Shown: positions 62,178 through 64,000 of the stretch, piece after piece
How the letters are laid out: every line of letters starts with the position of its first letter
How positions within the stretch are numbered: position 1 is the first letter of the stretch
DNA from: Latescibacteria bacterium UBA6620
GTDB lineage: Bacteria > Latescibacterota > UBA2968
Assembly (NCBI GenBank): GCA_002433075.1
Contig: DJHM01000055.1
Location: 1-64,000, forward strand
Direction: 5' to 3'
DNA length: 64,000 nucleotides
Program-made: the position numbers and the translations under genes
The notes under the pieces: model-generated
The model's database searches: none
The model's input: only the letters and a program-made list of their open reading frames with translations
What the model was told of the DNA's origin: nothing

Positions 62178-63506
62178 GTGCGTTTGATCTTCATTCTTCT
62201 ATGGTCTGTTCTCTTTCTCTTTGGTGTGCCCAGAGCCGAAGAGCTGACTCTCGTGTACAGTGTCGACATCGGCGGGCACGTTGCGACGCTTTCGAAGATC
62301 GAAGCTTTTGCAAGGGGCGTGCGAAAAGGGGGGCGGCCGACGCTTTTGTTCGACGGCGGGAACGCGCTATCGTCCGTCGAGGGCGCATACAAACACCCCA
62401 GACACAGTAGCCTGTCGGTTCACTTGATGAATCAGGCAGGCTACAACGGTTGGTTTGTGGGTTACGCCGACGCTAGCCGCGAAGGGTTCAGCAGCTACGC
62501 GGCGACGGCAAACTTCCCAGCCGTGGCGAGCAATCTACACCGCCCGGAAACCGGAAGACCCCCGCTGCAGGTACAGCCGGTCGCCGTTGTGCGTGAGGGA
62601 CGTGCCCGAATCGGGCTCCTGGGCGTGACGCCTCAGGCCGAAGGGTTCGCTACCGGGAGTCCGATTCAGGCTGCGCAATATCATGTGCGTCTGTTGGCAC
62701 CTCGGTGTGACTTGATCGTGGCCCTGTCGAATCTTCCACGCGACGAAGCCGACAGGCTCGGAGAAATCGAAGATCTGGACGTGGTCTTGAACCGGTCGCC
62801 AGGGGAAACGGTCTGGGTTCAGAGTGGAAGTGCCTACGTTGCCCACGTCGGGGCGCAGCTCGCAGGCATCGACCTGACATACGAGGGACGGTCCGTCACT
62901 GGAGGATCGATCAACGAGATTGACATCGAAGGCCTCGGGCCCGCACCCACGAGGTTGCCGGGATGGTCGATGATTGTAGAGGGACAACCCGTGTCTCTAA
63001 CCGAAGAAATCGGGCGTTCGTCGGGGGGCTTTATCCACGCGGCAGTGGGCTATCTGATCGCGGACGTCATGCGCCAGGCGGCGGGGACAGACCTGGGACT
63101 GGTTTCCGTCGGTCAAGTCGGGGTGGGACCGCCTTCCGGCGGCATCACTCCTGACCGCTTAATCGATATGTATCCGTTCGATGCGAACGTCGGCGTGGCC
63201 ACTCTAAAGGGCGCGGCTCTGCGCGAATTCCTGAGTTTATCGGACATCGGCGAGCTGATGTTCTATCCCTCAGGAGGTGTTCTAGTCTATGAGAGGCAAC
63301 AATCGGGGGGTACGACGCTCGACATTCTGATCGGTGGTTCTCCGATCGTTGACAAGAAAGACTACACGGTGGCAGTGGAGACGAACGTTACGATGCCCGC
63401 ACGAGTTCGAGTGACCGAGACTTCGGTGCTGGATGCCATCGCGACGAAGGTCCGAACCTCGCCGACGATCAGGGGTGTCGTTGACGCGCGAATTCAAAAG
63501 CGATAA
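62178..63506 (+). CDS. UshA-like 5'-nucleotidase family protein with degenerate catalytic domain
   Basis: 442 residues from GTG 62178, 7 bases after AGGAG; the GTG at 62154 lacks a site. A signal peptide (LIFILLWSVLFLFGVPRA) is followed by a metallophosphatase-like domain in which motifs are eroded: the first D-x-H is SVDIGGH, the DGGD block is LFDGGNALS, and the GNHE block is replaced by FVGYADASREGF. The C-terminal 5'-nucleotidase domain is well kept (GGFIHAAVGYLIADVMRQAA, LGLVSVGQVGVGPP, GGITPDRLIDMYPFDANVGVATLKGAAL). It is probably an exported binding protein rather than an active nucleotidase. Confidence 0.8.
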   Translation: MRLIFILLWSVLFLFGVPRAEELTLVYSVDIGGHVATLSKIEAFARGVRKGGRPTLLFDGGNALSSVEGAYKHPRHSSLSVHLMNQAGYNGWFVGYADASREGFSSYAATANFPAVASNLHRPETGRPPLQVQPVAVVREGRARIGLLGVTPQAEGFATGSPIQAAQYHVRLLAPRCDLIVALSNLPRDEADRLGEIEDLDVVLNRSPGETVWVQSGSAYVAHVGAQLAGIDLTYEGRSVTGGSINEIDIEGLGPAPTRLPGWSMIVEGQPVSLTEEIGRSSGGFIHAAVGYLIADVMRQAAGTDLGLVSVGQVGVGPPSGGITPDRLIDMYPFDANVGVATLKGAALREFLSLSDIGELMFYPSGGVLVYERQQSGGTTLDILIGGSPIVDKKDYTVAVETNVTMPARVRVTETSVLDAIATKVRTSPTIRGVVDARIQKR

Positions 63507-63526
63507 GCGAGGCGACCGGAGGGCCC

Positions 63527-64000
63527 GTGGGACACAATGACAGGTTGGAGATCGAACCCGCGCTCTGGCCCGAGATCGAGAAGATCTTCTATTTTTTCGT
63601 CACGACCCCTGGCGGGCTCGACGGATTCGCGGTGCAGGAATTGCGTTCGCTCCAGGGGGTCCGCGGAATCAGGGTAGACCGCCGCCGCCGCCAATCGAGG
63701 ATCCATTTTCAGTATGATCGGTCGCCGAGGCGTCTTCTCGATCTGCGATGCGTGAACGGTGTTTATACGGACCTGGGAAATGTCCAGGGCGTTACTGTCG
63801 GGCGGCCTGGAATGCTGCGTGTCGCAGAAGCTTTAGCAAAAATCGACGTCACACCCGCAATTGCCCTCTACGATATCCTGCACGGCGTCCAGGATGCACC
63901 GGGGCTTCGCGTTACCTGCACGGTAGGTCGCGGGCATCGGTTTACCGCCGGTGAGCTTAGCCAGATTCTGGTCGCCGTACTCGCGGATCGGTATGACCTC
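63527..64000 (+). CDS. THUMP-domain RNA methyltransferase-like protein, 3' truncated by window end
   Basis: GTG 63527 follows GGAGG by 4-5 bases; 158 codons are visible and the frame is still open at the end. After an acidic start, FFVTTPGGLDGFAVQELRSL, the strand SRIHFQYD and the helix RRLLDLRCVNGVYTDLG match the N-terminal ferredoxin-like part of THUMP methyltransferases. GLRVTCTVGRGHRFTAGELSQ matches the THUMP domain itself. These enzymes modify guanine N2 in tRNA or rRNA; the catalytic Rossmann domain would lie beyond the window. Confidence 0.8.
   Translation, partial: MGHNDRLEIEPALWPEIEKIFYFFVTTPGGLDGFAVQELRSLQGVRGIRVDRRRRQSRIHFQYDRSPRRLLDLRCVNGVYTDLGNVQGVTVGRPGMLRVAEALAKIDVTPAIALYDILHGVQDAPGLRVTCTVGRGHRFTAGELSQILVAVLADRYDL

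Noticed and set aside
59903..62392. 829-codon minus-strand open frame
   Set aside because: Antisense to threonine aldolase, Gfo/Idh and creatininase genes, all of which have catalytic motifs on the plus strand.

Overview
The window is about 64 kb of high-GC bacterial chromosome, densely packed, with long runs of co-oriented genes that overlap by 1-8 bases (ATGA, GTGA, TTGA, TGATG) and many GTG and TTG starts. Three things point to an uncultured member of the FCB group, with Latescibacterota as the best guess: a secreted protein ending in a PNPFNPATAIRYTL-type C-terminal sorting region, five Gfo/Idh/MocA oxidoreductases among sugar isomerase and dehydrogenase genes, and an HpnCDE squalene pathway. 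This placement is inference; the window holds no rRNA or universal marker gene.

Layout. 0.1-2.3 kb: a small membrane protein, tRNA-Arg(ACG), and a minus-strand set encoding a broken cyclic-nucleotide-binding protein, a monothiol thioredoxin-like protein and a FliN-like protein. 2.6-10.7 kb: a frameshifted beta-helix protein, a Cys/Met PLP enzyme overlapping an FAD oxidoreductase, two Gfo/Idh/MocA enzymes, a cysteine hydrolase and a zinc alcohol dehydrogenase. Intergenic palindromes and dispersed-repeat-like sequences lie between them. 10.9-17.1 kb (minus): a complete carbohydrate ABC importer core (two permeases, a 63-residue membrane protein, two ATPases) followed by an oxidoreductase and a frameshifted DmpA-type peptidase; no substrate-binding protein is present. 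17.3-19.0 kb: a D-2-hydroxyacid dehydrogenase and two small proteins. 19.0-26.1 kb (mostly minus): a surface-polysaccharide locus (WecA-like transferase, WbqC fragment, GT4, PHP-like protein, O-antigen-ligase fragment, nucleotidyltransferase fragment, HD-GYP/SPOR fusion, ExeA-like ATPase) with several broken genes.

26.3-29.7 kb: the most distinctive module. An XRE regulator behind an AT-rich promoter is coupled to a KAP P-loop NTPase fused to an FGE-like (C-type-lectin fold) domain, which is coupled in turn to an exported diheme cytochrome c. 29.8-32.2 kb: a decayed GT2 synthase run in frame into a repeat protein with a FlgD-like end, carrying internal stops. 32.3-42.7 kb: TonB-like, ExbB, ExbD, RND adaptor, RND pump, RDD protein, a small exported protein and a seven-domain FN3 lipoprotein, ended by a good terminator. 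42.9-44.2 kb: a sigma-54 response regulator intact in one frame but with three internal stops. 44.3-48.0 kb: threonine synthase, then a FliG-like/FecR fusion and two small companions. 48.0-51.0 kb (minus): hpnCDE. 51.1-53.2 kb: phosphosulfolactate synthase and, convergent with it, a lipoprotein solute-binding protein. 53.3-62.2 kb: a DUF481 outer-membrane protein followed by a catabolic run (SMP-30, sugar isomerase, MDR, Gfo/Idh, PAC2, threonine aldolase, Gfo/Idh, creatininase). The window ends with a degenerate UshA-like protein and a truncated THUMP protein.

How it fits together. The ABC importer, the orphan binding protein and the many oxidoreductases, isomerases and hydrolases suggest scavenging of sugar acids or amino-sugar derivatives. 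The TonB/ExbBD/RND set handles outer-membrane energetics and efflux. Broken genes (internal stops, one-base indels, apparent deletion joins) concentrate at 1.8-3.9, 11-12, 20-24, 29.8-32.2 and 42.9-44.2 kb while the rest is intact. This could reflect real local decay or assembly error, and sequence alone cannot decide.
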